Source of the DNA: Symsagittifera roscoffensis
Taxonomy: Eukaryota; Xenacoelomorpha; Acoela; Convolutidae
NCBI RefSeq assembly: GCF_963678635.1
Contig: NC_087062.1
Coordinates: 88,699,845 to 88,763,844, forward strand
DNA length: 64,000 nt
Direction of reading: 5' to 3'
The notes under the pieces are model-generated. The model worked only from the letters and a program-made list of their open reading frames with translations. It was not told the origin of the DNA and searched no databases. The position numbers and the translations under genes are program-made. Positions 43,001 through 54,942 of this stretch are shown here, piece after piece; the stretch's first letter is position 1, and each line of letters opens with the position of its first letter.

Positions 43001-46000
43001 TAGGTCTTTTCTTAAGTCGCGCCGCTTAAGTCTTTTCTTAAGTTGCGCCGTCAGTCTTTTCTAAAGTCACGTCGCTTAAGTTTTTTCTTAAGTCGCGCCG
43101 CTTAAGTCTTTTCTTTAGTCGCACCGTCAGTTTTTTCTTAAGTCGGGCCGCTTAAGTCTTTTCTTAAGTCGCGCCGCTTAAGTCTTTTCTTAAGTCGCGC
43201 CGCTTAAGTCTTTCTTAAGTCGCGCCGCTTAGGTCTTTTCTTAAGTCGCGCCGCTTAAGTCTTTTCTTAAGTTGCACCGTCAGTCTTTTCTTAAGTTGCG
43301 CCGGTTAAGTCTTTTCTTAAGTCGCGCCGCTTAAGTCTTTCTTAAGTCGCGCCGCATAGGTCTTTTCTTAAGTCGCGCCGCTTAAGTCTTTTCTTAAGTT
43401 GCACCGTCAGTCTTTTCTTAAGTTGCGCCGGTTAGGTCTTTTCTTAAGTCGCGCCGCTTAAGTCTTTTCTTAAATTGCGCTGCTTAGGTCTTTTCTTAAG
43501 TCGCGTCACTCAAGTCTTTTCTTAAGTCGCACAGTCAGTCTTTTCTTAAGTCGCGCCGCTCAGGTCTTTTCTTAAGTCGCGCCGCTTAAGTCTTTTTTTA
43601 AGTTGCGCCGTCAGTCTTTTCTTAAGTCACGCCGCTTAAGTTTTTTCTTAAGTCGCGCCGCTTAAGTCTTTTCTTAAGTCGCACCGTCAGCCTTTTCTTA
43701 AGTCGCGCCAGTTAAGTCTTTTCTGAAGTCGCGCCGCTGAAGTGTTTCCTATGTCGCGCCGTCAGTCTTTTCTTAAGTCGCTTCGCTTAAGTCTTTTCTT
43801 AAGTCGCGCCGCTTAAGTCTTTTCTTAAGTCGCGCCGCTTAGGTCTTTTCTTAAGTGGCGCCGCTTAAGTATTTTCTTAAGTTGCGCCGTCAGTCTTTTC
43901 TAAAGTCACGCCGCTTAAGTTTTTTCTTAAGTCGCGCCGCTTAAGTCTTTTTTTAAGTTGCGCCGTCAGTCTTTTCTTAAGTCACGCCGCTTAAGTTTTT
44001 TCTTAAGTCGCGCCGTCTGTCTTTTCTTAAGTCGCGCCGCTTAAGTTTTTTCTTAGGTCGCGCCACTTAAGTCTTTTCTCAAGTTGCACCGTCAGTCTTT
44101 TCTTAAGTCGCGCCGTCTGTCTTTTCTTAAGTCGCGCCGCTTAGGTCTTTTCTTAAGTCGCGCCGCTTAAGTCTTTTCTCAAGTTGCACTGCCAGTCTTT
44201 TCTCAAGTCGCGCCGCTTAGGTCTTTTCTTAAGTCGCGCCGCTTAAGTCGTTTCTTAAGTCGCACCGTCAGTCTTTTCTTAAGTCGCGCCGCTCAGGTCT
44301 TTTCTTAAGTCGCGCAGCTTAAGTCTTTTCTTAAGTTGCGCCGTCAGTCTTTTCTAAAGTCACGCCGCTTAAGTTTTTTCTTAAGTCGCGCCGCTTAAGT
44401 CTTTTCTTTAGTCGCACCGTCAGTTTTTTCTTAAGTCGGGCCGCTTAAGTCTTTTCTTAAGTCGCGCCGCTTAAGTCTTTTCTTAAGTCGCGCCGCTTAA
44501 GTCTTTCTTAAGTCGCTCCGCTTAGGTCTTTTCTTTAGTCGCGCCGCTTAAGTCTTTTCTTAAGTTGCACCGTCAGTCTTTTCTTAAGTTGCGCCGGTTA
44601 GGTCTTTTCTTAAGTCGCGCCGCTTAGGTCTTTTCTTAAGTCGCGTCACTCAAGTCTTTTCTTAAGTCGCACAGTCAGTCTTTTCTTAAGTCGCGCCGCT
44701 CAGGTCTTTTCTTAAGTCGCGCCGCTTAAGTCTTTTTTTAAGTTGCGCCGTCAGTCTTTTCTTAAGTCACGCCGCTTAAGTTTCTTCTTAAGTCGCGCCG
44801 CTTAAGTCTTTTCTTAAGTCGCACCGCTCAGGTCTTTTCTTAAGTCGCGCAGCTTAAGTCTTTTCTTAAGTTGCGCCGTCAGTCTTTTCTAAAGTCACGC
44901 CGCTTAAGTTTTTTCTTAAGTCGCGCCGCTTAAGTCTTTTCTTTAGTCGCACCGTCAGTTTTTTCTTAAGTCGGGCCGCTTAAGTCTTTTCTTAAGTCGC
45001 GCCGCTTAAGTCTTTTCTTAAGTCGCGCCGCTTAAGTCTTTCTTAAGTCGCTCCGCTTAGGTCTTTTCTTTAGTCGCGCCGCTTAAGTCTTTTCTTAAGT
45101 TGCACCGTCAGTCTTTTCTTAAGTTGCGCCGGTTAGGTCTTTTCTTAAGTCGCGCCGCTTAGGTCTTTTCTTAAGTCGCGTCACTCAAGTCTTTTCTTAA
45201 GTCGCACAGTCAGTCTTTTCTTAAGTCGCGCCGCTCAGGTCTTTTCTTAAGTCGCGCCGCTTAAGTCTTTTTTTAAGTTGCGCCGTCAGTCTTTTCTTAA
45301 GTCACGCCGCTTAAGTTTCTTCTTAAGTCGCGCCGCTTAAGTCTTTTCTTAAGTCGCACCGTCAGCCTTTTCTTAAGTCGCACCAGTTAAGTCTTTTCTG
45401 AAGTCGCGCTGCTTAAGTGTTTCCTATGTCGCGCCGTCAGTCTTTTCTTAAGTCGCTTCGCTTAAGTCTTTTCTTAAGTCGCGCCGCTTAAGTCTTTTCT
45501 TAAGTCGCGCCGCTTAGGTCTTTTCTTAAGTGGCGCCGCTTAAGTATTTTCTTAAGTTGCGCCGTCAGTATTTTTCTAAAGTCATGCCGCTTAAGTTTTT
45601 TCTTAAGTCGCGCCGCTTAAGTCTTTTCTTAAGTCGAACCGTCAGTCTTTTCTTAAGTCGGGTCGCCTAAGTCTTTTCTTAAGTCGCGCCGCTTAAGTCT
45701 TTTCTTTAGTCGCGCCGCTTAAGTCTTTTCTTAAGTCGCGCCGCTTAGGTCTTTTCTTAAGTTGCACCGTCAGTCTTTTCTTAAGTTGCGCCGGTTAGGT
45801 CTTTTCTTAAGTCGCGCCGCTTAAGTCTTTTCTTAAATTGCGCCGCTTAGGTCTTTTCTTAAGTCGCGTCACTCAAGTCTTTTCTTAAGTCGCACAGTCA
45901 GTCTTTTCTTAAGTCGCGCCGCTCAGGTCTTTTCTTAAGTCGCGCCGCTTAAGTCTTTTTTTAAGTTGCGCCGTCAGTCTTTCTTAAGTCACGCCGCTTA

Positions 46001-49000
46001 AGTTTTTTCTTAAGTCGCGCCACTTAAGTCTTTTCTTAAGTCGCACCGTCAGCCTTTTCTTAAGTCGCGCCAGTTAAGTCTTTTCTGAAGTCGCGCCGCT
46101 TAAGTGTTTCCTATGTCGCGCCGTCAGTCTTTTCTTAAGTCGCTTCGCTTAAGTCTTTTCTTAAGTCGCGCCGCTTAAGTCTTTTCTTAAGTCGCGCCGC
46201 TTAGGTCTTTTCTTAAGTGGCGCCGCTTAAGTATTTTCTTTAAGTCGCGCCGCTTAAGTCTTTTCTTAAGTTGCGCCGTCAGTCTTTTCTAAAGTCACGC
46301 CGCTTAAGTTTTTTCTTAAGTTGCACCGTCAGTCTTTTCTTAAGTTGCGCCGGTTAGGTCTTTTCTTAAGTCGCGCCGCTTAAGTCTTTTCTTAAATTGC
46401 GCCGCTTAGGTCTTTTCTTAAGTCGCGTCACTCAAGTCTTTTCTTAAGTCGCACAGTCAGTCTTTTCTTAAGTCCCGCCGCTCAGGTCTTTTCTTAAGTC
46501 GCGCCGCTTAAGTCTTTTTTTAAGTTGCGCCGTCAGTCTTTCTTAAGTCACGCCGCTTAAGTTTTTTCTTAAGTCGCGCCACTTAAGTCTTTTCTTAAGT
46601 CGCACCGTCAGCCTTTTCTTAAGTCGCGCCAGTTAAGTCTTTTCTGAAGTCGCGCCGCTTAAGTGTTTCCTATGTCGCGCCGTCAGTCTTTTCTTAAGTC
46701 GCTTCGCTTAAGTCTTTTCTTAAGTCGCGCCGCTTAAGTCTTTTCTTAAGTCGCGCCGCTTAGGTATTTTCTTAAGTGGCGCCGCTTAAGTATTTTCTTT
46801 AAGTCGCGCCGCTTAAGTCTTTTCTTAAGTTGCGCCGTCAGTCTTTTCTAAAGTCACGCCGCTTAAGTTTTTTCTTAAGTCGCGCCGCTTAAGTCTTTTC
46901 TTAAGTCGCACCGTCAGTATTTTCTTAAGTCGGGTCGCTTAAGTATTTTCTTAAGTCGTGTCGCCTAAGTCTTTTCTTAAGTCGCGCCGCTTAAGTCTTT
47001 TCTTTAGTCGCGCCGCTTAAGTCTTTTCTTAAGTCGCGCCGCTTAGGTCTTTTCTTAAGTTGCACCGTCAGTCTTTTCTTAAGTTGCGCCGGTTAGGTCT
47101 TTTCTTAAGTCGCGCCGCTTAAGTCTTTTCTTAAATTGCGCCGCTTAGGTCTTTTCTTAAGTCGCGTCACTCAAGTCTTTTCTTAAGTCGCACAGTCAGT
47201 CTTTTCTTAAGTCGCGCCGCTCAGGTCTTTTCTTAAGTCGCGCCGCTTAAGTCTTTTTTAAGTTGCGCCGTCAGTCTTTCTTAAGTCACGCCGCTTAAGT
47301 TTTTTCTTAAGTCGCGCCACTTAAGTCTTTTCTTAAGTCGCACCGTCAGCCTTTTCTTAAGTCGCGCCAGTTAAGTCTTTTCTGAAGTCGCGCCGCTTAA
47401 GTGTTTCCTATGTCGCGCCGTCAGTCTTTTCTTAAGTCGCTTCGCTTAAGTCTTTTCTTAAGTCGCGCCGCTTAAGTCTTTTCTTAAGTCGCGCCGCTTA
47501 GGTCTTTTCTTAAGTGGCGCCGCTTAAGTATTTTCTTTAAGTCGCGCCGCTTAAGTCTTTTCTTAAGTTGCGCCGTCAGTCTTTTCTAAAGTCACGCCGC
47601 TTAAGTTTTTTCTTAAGTCGCGCCGCTTAAGTATTTTCTTAAGTCGCACCGTCAGTATTTTCTTAAGTCGGGTCGCTTAAGTCTTTTCTTTAAGTCGCGC
47701 CGCTTAAGTCTTTTCTTTAGTCGCGCCGCTTAAGTCTTTTCTTAAGTCGCGCCGCTTAGGTCTTTTCTTAAGTCGCGCCGCTTAAGTCTTTTCTTAAGTT
47801 GCACCGTCAGTCTTTTCTTAAGTTGCGCCGGTTAGGTTTTTTCTTAAGTCGCGCCGCTTAAGTCTTTTCTTAAGTCGCGCCGCTTAGGTCGTTTCTTAAG
47901 TCGCGTCGCTTAAGTCTTTTCTTAAGTCGCACAGTCAGTCTTTTCTTAAGTCGCGCCGCTCAGGTCTTTTCTTAAGTCGCGCCGCTTAAGTCTTTTTTTA
48001 AGTTGCGCCGTCAGTCTTTTCTTAAGTCACGCCGCTTAAGTTTTTTCTTAAGTCGCGCCGCTTAAGTCTTTTCTTAAGTCGCACCGTCAGTCTTTTCTTA
48101 AGTCGCGCCAGTTAAGTCTTTTCTGAAGTCGCGCCGCTTAAGTGTTTCCTATATCGCGCCGTCAGTCTTTTCTTAAGTCGCGTCGCTTAAGTCTTTTCTT
48201 AAGTCGCGCCGCTTAAGTCTTTTCTTAAGTCGCGCCGCTTAGGTCTATTCTTAAGTGGCGCCGCTTAAGTCTTTTCTTAAGTTGCACCGTAAGTCTTATC
48301 TTAAGTCGCGATGCTTAGTTCTTTTCTTAAGTCGCGCCGCTTAATTCTTTTCTTAAGTCGCACCGTCAGTCTTTTCTTAAGTCGCGCCGCTCAGGTCTTT
48401 TCCAAAGTCGCGCCGCTTAAGTCTTTTCTTAAGTCGCACCGTCAGTCTTTTCTTAAGTCGCACCGCTCTGGTCTTTTCTTAAGTCATCCGCTTAAGTCTT
48501 TTCTTAAGTCGCGCCGCTTAAGTCTTTTCTTAAGTCGCACCGTCAGTCTGTTCTTAAGTCGCGCCACTTAAGCCTTTTCTGAAGTCGCGCCGCTTAAGTG
48601 TTTCCTATGTCGCGCCGTCAGTCTTTTCTTAAGTCGCGTCGCTTAAGTCATTTCTTAAGTCGCGCCGCTCAGGTTTTTTCTTAAGTCGCGCCGCTTAAGT
48701 CTTTTCTTAACTTGCACCGTCAGTCTTTTCTTAAGTCGCGCTGCTTAGTTCTTTTCTTAAGTCGCGCCGCTCAGGTCTTTTGTTAAGTCGCGCCGCTTAA
48801 GTCTTTTCTTAAGTTGCGCCGTCAGTCTTTTCTTAAGTCACGCCGCTTAAGTCTTTTCTTAAGTCGCGCCGCTTAAGTCTTTTCTTAAGTCTCACCGTCA
48901 GTTTTTTCTTAAGTCGCGCCACTTAAGTATTTTCTGAAGTCGCGCCGCTTAAATGTTTCCTATGTCGCGCCGTCAGTCTTTTCTTAAGTCGCGCCGCTTA

Positions 49001-49167
49001 GGTCATTTCTTAAGTCGCGCCGTCAGTCTTTTCTTAAGTCGCGCCGCTTAAGTCTTTTCTTAAGTCGCGCCGCTTAAGTCTTTTCTTAAGTCGCACAGTC
49101 AGTCTTTTCTTAAGTCGCGCCACTTAGGTCTTTTCTGAAGTCGCGCCGCTTAAGTGTTTTCCTGTGT
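28080..49167 (+). repeat. 21-kb satellite array, mixed 26-bp and 24-bp monomers
   Basis: Head-to-tail copies, roughly 800 or more. The main 26-bp unit is a TCTTTT spacer followed by CTTAAGTCGCGCCGCTTAAG. The main 24-bp unit replaces the second CTTAAG with TCAG or TCTG. Single-unit variants include CTTAGG, CTCAGG, GTTAGG, GCTTCGC and AGTGTTTCCTATG. Blocks of several variants recur, so there is higher-order structure. The array is GC-richer and far CpG-richer than its surroundings. It carries no genes and runs into the N gap, so its length is a minimum. Confidence 0.95.
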
Positions 49168-49367
49168 NNNNNNNNNNNNNNNNNNNNNNNNNNNNNNNNN
49201 NNNNNNNNNNNNNNNNNNNNNNNNNNNNNNNNNNNNNNNNNNNNNNNNNNNNNNNNNNNNNNNNNNNNNNNNNNNNNNNNNNNNNNNNNNNNNNNNNNNN
49301 NNNNNNNNNNNNNNNNNNNNNNNNNNNNNNNNNNNNNNNNNNNNNNNNNNNNNNNNNNNNNNNNNNN
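49168..49367. other. Assembly gap (200 N)
   Basis: Exactly 200 N, the look of a fixed-size scaffold gap. It separates the satellite from copy B of the duplication, so distance and even adjacency here are unproven. Confidence 0.95.
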
Positions 49368-51690
49368 ACATCAATCTCAGTAGAAAAAAAGACTTTAGGT
49401 GTCCTACAATCTCTTCTGGAAAACCTTGTTGTAACTCCATTGGCTAAAAAACTAGTTTGCGAGTGCTTCAATATGGATGGTGAATGTTCATCAAAATGTT
49501 TGATTCGAACTCCCAATAGTTTTATTGAGCTATGATTTAACAATGCTTAGTACATCAATCCCGAAAATGGTGGAAACTAGATGCAAAATTGGTAGAGACT
49601 TGTTTTTTTTTCAAACCAGGAAGAACACACGTGTGTCATGAAAACGGTAAAAAGTGACTGTTTCACTGTAGCTTTCAGCTCTAAATCCAATGCCAAAAAA
49701 TTGAACTGAACTATTTTAGAAAAAGAAAAGGGAAAAACTTGAAAAATTTTTATGCGCAATGGATCTCATTAAAAAGCGTAGGAGAGAAACTGAACTGGCT
49801 TAACCGGGAAATGTCTTCAATTGATTGCAAAACTGCGTTCGGATAGTTTCAGAATATCTTGACAAGTAAAATTGTTGAGTTTTTTCCTGTGAAAAACAGC
49901 AAATCAAAAACTGAAAAGTCTTGGATTGATAACCAAGCATAAATTGCTGCTACAAAAAAGAATGCACTAATACAAGTTTAATCAGAAGAAAAGTCTAGTA
50001 AAAGTAGGGATAAATACAAGGAACAAAATAAAAATTTAAACTACTTTTTCAAAATAAAAAACGTAATTGATATAAACTACACATAGGGAATTTTTATAGT
50101 TTTCAATGAGCTGACCGACAACAAATCTAAAAAAGTCTGACTGATCAAAATGATTTAAAACTAAATAAATTATATGATTTTCCTCAGCAATGAAAGAACA
50201 AGAAAAGCGAACTAAAAAATGCGAAACAAAAGAAATCAAGCTACAATGAAACAAAACATAGACTCAATTGTCCTGCTGCCAATTGATGCGAAAGATGTTT
50301 AAAAAAGCTGTTGATTTGAAAACCCAAAAGTAGTAGAGACAGCTTCAATTGGACCTATGTTTACTTAAAAGACTAACACCATCCATTGTCGCGACACTTA
50401 CTGGGTTGGTTAATAAAAGCTTTGATGAAAAACACTTTCGAGAAAGCCTATAAATAGCAAAAAAATTTCTTTTTTACAAAGAAGGATGTCATTCTCAGCC
50501 ACAAAATAATAGACCCATTTTAATACTTCCAGCACTTCGAAAAAATTTATAAAAAGCAGTTTCAACAGAATTATGAACTTCCTGCATAAACAATGTGTTT
50601 GTGAAAATAACAATTTGGGTTCAGATCAAAAAGAAGTACCAGAGATGCAGTTGTGACAATGATTGAATCAATAAGGTTTGTTTGGGATAATATCAAGCAG
50701 TATACATTTTTGGATCTAGAAGAAACTTTTGACTCAGTAGATTGCGAGTTTTTAAATTTAAAATGTTTTTCATAAGGCTTAAGAGGTCCTGTGAAGGATT
50801 TGTTGAAATCATATCTACAAAACAGGAAACAGTACCTCTAAAAAAATTAATAAAAAACTTTAAAAATAAGGAATGTAAGGTTTGGTGTCCCACAAGGGCC
50901 TGTGCTTGGTTCACTGCTGTTCTTTTTTTTCTAATTGATCTAGATTCTGAACAAAAAGATTAAGGACAATTTTTGTATGCCGACAATACTGCAATTTCAA
51001 CTACCACTTCAGAAAATTTCGTTCAAAAAGAGCATGGCTTAAGAGGTCCTGTGATTGATTTGTTGAAATCATATCTACAAAACAGGAAACAGTAGCTATA
51101 GAAAAAAAAAACTTTAAAAAAAAGGAATGTACGGTTTGGTGTCCCACAAGGGCCTGTGCTTGGTTCACTGCTGCTCTTTTTTTTGTAATTGATCTGGATT
51201 CTGAGCAAAAAGATACAAAGACAATTTTTGTATTCCGACAATACTGCAATTTCAACTACCACTTCAGAAAAATTCGTTCAAAAAGAGCATCAAAAAGTCT
51301 TAGACGAGACTAGTAGGTGGCCAAAGAGCAAAACACTTACTTTGAACACTGTCAAAACAAAAACTATAACATTCAAGAACAGCAGACGCAAGAAAAATTT
51401 GAGTTTCAAATTAGTCAAACGGCAATTGAAAGTAAAAACAATTTTGAGTGTCTAGGTATAACCATTGACGCTCATCTCAATTTTAACGGTCACCTAGAAA
51501 ACAATTTTCAGCAAATTGATCACATTCTTCGGCACACTCTATCAGCTGCGCCAGACTTTAACATCAACACAAATAAGACAAAACTTTAAATCTTATGTTC
51601 TGTCTGTTATTCAATTAATGTAATAATTAATGGCTCAACGATTATCTCTAGAATCAAATATCTTGATCAGACTATTAGAAAACTGCACTA
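49368..51690 (+). pseudogene. Decayed LINE ORF2, copy B
   Basis: The duplicate of the element at 9,235-11,610, beginning at the gap edge. The RT patch at 51,189-51,589 keeps the primer-grip-side sequence (LDETSRWPKSKTLTLNT), but the catalytic region is out of frame. Several frameshifts and stops. Confidence 0.6.
50776..51290 (+). repeat. Tandem duplication of about 260 bp inside the decayed LINE
   Basis: GGCTTAAGAGGTCCTGTGA starts both units (50,776 and 51,036), and both end at AAAAAGAGCAT. The left segmental copy has only one unit (around 10,635-10,890), so this arose in copy B. Confidence 0.8.
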
Positions 51691-51725
51691 TATTTTTTTA
51701 CTATGGTTAACGTATCGTTCTTGTT

Positions 51726-52255
51726 GTTCCCACTTTCGTAATGAAAGTAATCGGACGTTTCTGCTCGGGTTGGTTTTTTCTCCAGACAAATTTCGACTTT
51801 TTAACTAGCCGTTTTTGACGGAATTTTTAAAAAATGATTCAAAAGTTATTGTTGTTTTGAGCTTATGTTTGAAAAAATATTTTACCTGTGATCAATTTTT
51901 GGAAATTTATGGGGGGGGGTATAAAGATTGCCCTTTTGTCCATTTTGGAACAATTAACGCGCGATATATTTCGCGCTATTAACGCGAAAGCGGTAACTTA
52001 ATCCGTCTTAGAACTCGTTACAAATTGCTTGAAGGAAGCTTATTGGTCAAAATTGATTTGTTATTAGGAGCAAAATTTATCACTTTGTATTCCATATGGA
52101 GTGTTAATGGATGGTTTTCACAAAAAAAAAACAAGAAATTTAAAAAAAATCTAGTTTTTTTATTACATTTAATTTTTGCATGTTGTTACTGCTCCATAGA
52201 CCTTAAAAGGAAATCGAACCGTTCAGCGCTTGGCTGTGATATGAGCAGTCTTGTT
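51726..52255 (-). mobile_element. MITE family F1, reverse copy (duplicate of 11,720-12,240)
   Basis: Same borders and interior as its counterpart, from GTTCCCACTTTCG to GAGCAGTCTTGTT. A run of G (GGGGGGGGG, near 51,911) replaces the counterpart's shorter sequence. Confidence 0.65.
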
Positions 52256-52497
52256 AATTTTGCTCTTCAAAAATTGGAACAACCGTAAAAGTGGAACGTG
52301 ATGAAACATAAAAATTGGATGCTTATACATATAGTTGTTACATCGAGTTTTTGCGTTTGGAACAGATACATTCGGAACAGATACGTTTGGAACACCCGAA
52401 TTAAGTCGTAAAACAATTTGGGCTAATCGGACATTTTGAGAAAGAATTTCACGAAAAAAATATTGACGATGAGGGAACGGAACAAAAGTTTAATTAC

Positions 52498-52715
52498 TTC
52501 CTGATTTTTGGTTATTTCGGAGAAGAAGCTCGCCTTCTCCTCCACTTGGTCATCGTCTACCTGCTCCTCGAAGTCCTCGTCATCCACTCTCAGTTTGTAC
52601 TTCCGGTGCTCCTCCAACCCCCTCCCCCTCCAATGGGCCTCAGTGCAGTTGTGGAAATGGACTGAGACTGTGAACGGACAGGAGCCACTGCATGAAGACA
52701 ACGAGTAACGCACAT
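52498..52715 (-). CDS. Receptor-like gene copy B, exon 4
   Basis: Same 218-nt length, acceptor and donor as 12,452-12,669. Replacements seen include Asn/Lys, Leu/Val, Arg/Ser and Leu/Ile. Conservation drops beyond the inferred donor. Confidence 0.55.
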
Positions 52716-53385
52716 CTAAAAAAATTACGGTAAAATGACAGTCAACCGAGACCCAAACGGAGCGTCCCAGCTGAAATATTTTACTATGTAGGCAGGGGGG
52801 ATGAGGACGACAAGAAACTGAGTCTAAAACTGAATAATAGGAAGCTGAAACAAAAAAAAAACGTTTCTGAACCCAAATCTGAGAAATTTGTTTGAGAAAT
52901 GAAGGCTCTTCTTTTCCTCGTCTCTCTCCCAGCCTGTCACCCCCCCCCCTTAAGTATGATGATAAAGTATAATTGTTGTGGCTTAATTAGTCAGCATGAT
53001 TTTTTTTCAGACAATATGATACTGCAATAAATCATTTTACTTGTAAAGTTCGCCGTTTTAGGTGGTGGGGGTATAAATGAGAGGCTAGTATAAGCTACGC
53101 AGGAGCGGATTTAAAGGTTTATTTGTTCCGACAATCTCAACTTGTGCAATTAAATACAAATAAGTTTGAAAAACCCTTTGCAACCGGTCAAACGATCAAA
53201 ATTTACAGTTCCAAAAGAGCTTGGAAAATCAATTTGGCTGATTCAAAAGTGTCGACTTTTTGAATGACTTCACTTGGGTATAGTATTTTGTATCACAATT
53301 CTAGCCTAGATGTTTCAATGTTATTTGGTAGGTGATCGCGATGAATTTAATATTTTGTAGTCTTATATGTACACAATATACTAAC

Positions 53386-53554
53386 GATCTCTGTTGCACT
53401 TGGACTGATGCGACTCCTCAGAGTCTCGGTCAACATATCGGACTCCATCGTCGGCAGAATCCCCCTGCTCCTGGTCTATATTAGGTTTGTTTTGGTGCAC
53501 GAGCCAGCTAACACTGGTCATTGAGTCACCAAGACTGAACGCAATCCTGACTGG
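53386..53554 (-). CDS. Receptor-like gene copy B, exon 3
   Basis: 169 nt, phase 0 to 1, identical splice sites to 13,349-13,517. One silent (Lys) and one replacement (Gln/His) difference noted. Confidence 0.6.
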
Positions 53555-53762
53555 CTAAAAATACTTTTTTCGAATCATTTCAGTTTTAAAGAAGTAAATA
53601 GCTGCTCAAAAATTTCAACTTTGCAAGGAACCCAAACTTTTCTTGGTAATTCCATTTTAAGTTCCATTTTAAAATATTATGTTTTAACAGCAATAATCAA
53701 TATTTTTTAAAACTAACTGGTCAAAAACAGTTTTCTGCATAATTTTGAGCCGTATATATCAC

Positions 53763-53948
53763 CTCGTTGCGTTTAGATTTTGGCAGATGGGTGAAACACA
53801 AGAAGCTGGTCATGTTCATCTGTGTGCAGAACTCAGGCGACAGCTGGTGTCCGTGTAGGCTGATTAGGTTTCGGCTAAGTGAGACGGCGATCTTGAGGAT
53901 GTGTTGTGGGGGCGAAAGATAAATCTCTTCGTTGTCCTTAATACACAC
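53763..53948 (-). CDS. Receptor-like gene copy B, exon 2
   Basis: 186 nt, phase 0 to 0, same splice sites as 13,726-13,911. Open throughout. Confidence 0.6.
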
Positions 53949-54398
53949 CTGAACAAATTGCTGAACTGAATTTCTTTCAAGCGCTTTAAAAATGGTGGAT
54001 TTTATCTACAATTTCCTTCTGAATAATGGACGAATGATGAAGAGGGAAAATTTCATGAATAATGGTTACGCAATTTTAAACTAGTTCGATCGTTCTAAAA
54101 ATACCTTTCGATATCACAGGTTTTTTTAATCAGTAAATACTGTTTTATACGGTGCGTTTGAAAAAAAAAAACAAGTCAAAAGAGTCAACATTCACATAAA
54201 ACGCGAAAATGCAATTAGTAAAAACTAAAAACTGAACGCAATAAGATCATAATGAGTATTATAATGACCCCCAAATTTTTTGGCATGCTCAAATTTTGAA
54301 ACCAATCTTTTGCAATCAAACTTATATGTTCAAGCTCACTATTATCAAGCTTTCGTTCTTAGAAAGAGAACAATCCAAAAGTAATGAAACCAAATCCA

Positions 54399-54942
54399 AA
54401 CAAGACTGCTCGTATCAGAGCGAAGCCCTGAATGTTTCGACTGCCTTTAAGGTTTATGGAGCAGCAGTAATAACATTGAAAAATTTAAATGACATAAAAT
54501 AAAATGAAATTTTTTTTCTCTAAAATTTGAAATTTTTTTATGAAAATCATCCCCCCACACGCCATTTAAAACACAAAAAGAGAGACTTCGTTCCTTGTAA
54601 TAAATCAATTACGGCAAATAAGCTTCTTTCAACTAATTTGGAACGATTTATAAGACGGATTAAATCTCCGCTTACGCGTTAATAGCGCGAATTATATCGC
54701 GCGTTAATTGTCCCAAATTGGTTAAAATGGCCAAAATGGCAATCTTTAAACCCTCATAACTTTACGAAAAAAGATCACAGGTAAAATATTTTTTCAAATT
54801 TAAGCTCAGGACAACAATACCTTTCGAATGATAAAAAAAATTCCGTCAAAAATGGCTAGTTAAAAAGTCGAAATTTGTCTGAAGAAAAAAACACCCACCC
54901 CAAGCACAAATATTCCGTTACTTTCGTATCGAAAGTCGGAAC
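54399..54942 (+). mobile_element. MITE family F1, unit 1 of tandem pair (copy B)
   Basis: AACAAGACTGCTCGTATCAG to GAAAGTCGGAAC; abuts unit 2 directly. Confidence 0.7.

Noticed and set aside
48311-48571. An 86-residue ORF in the satellite (repeating FLKSRR / LFLSRTVS)
   Set aside because: It is a chance product of 24-bp units keeping frame. 26-bp units break the frame everywhere else and there are no coding features.
28080-49167. CRISPR-like array
   Set aside because: The repeats are contiguous with no unique spacers, the host is eukaryotic, and there are no cas genes. It is a satellite.
49124-49543. ORFs across the gap
   Set aside because: They consist largely of N and have no sequence support.
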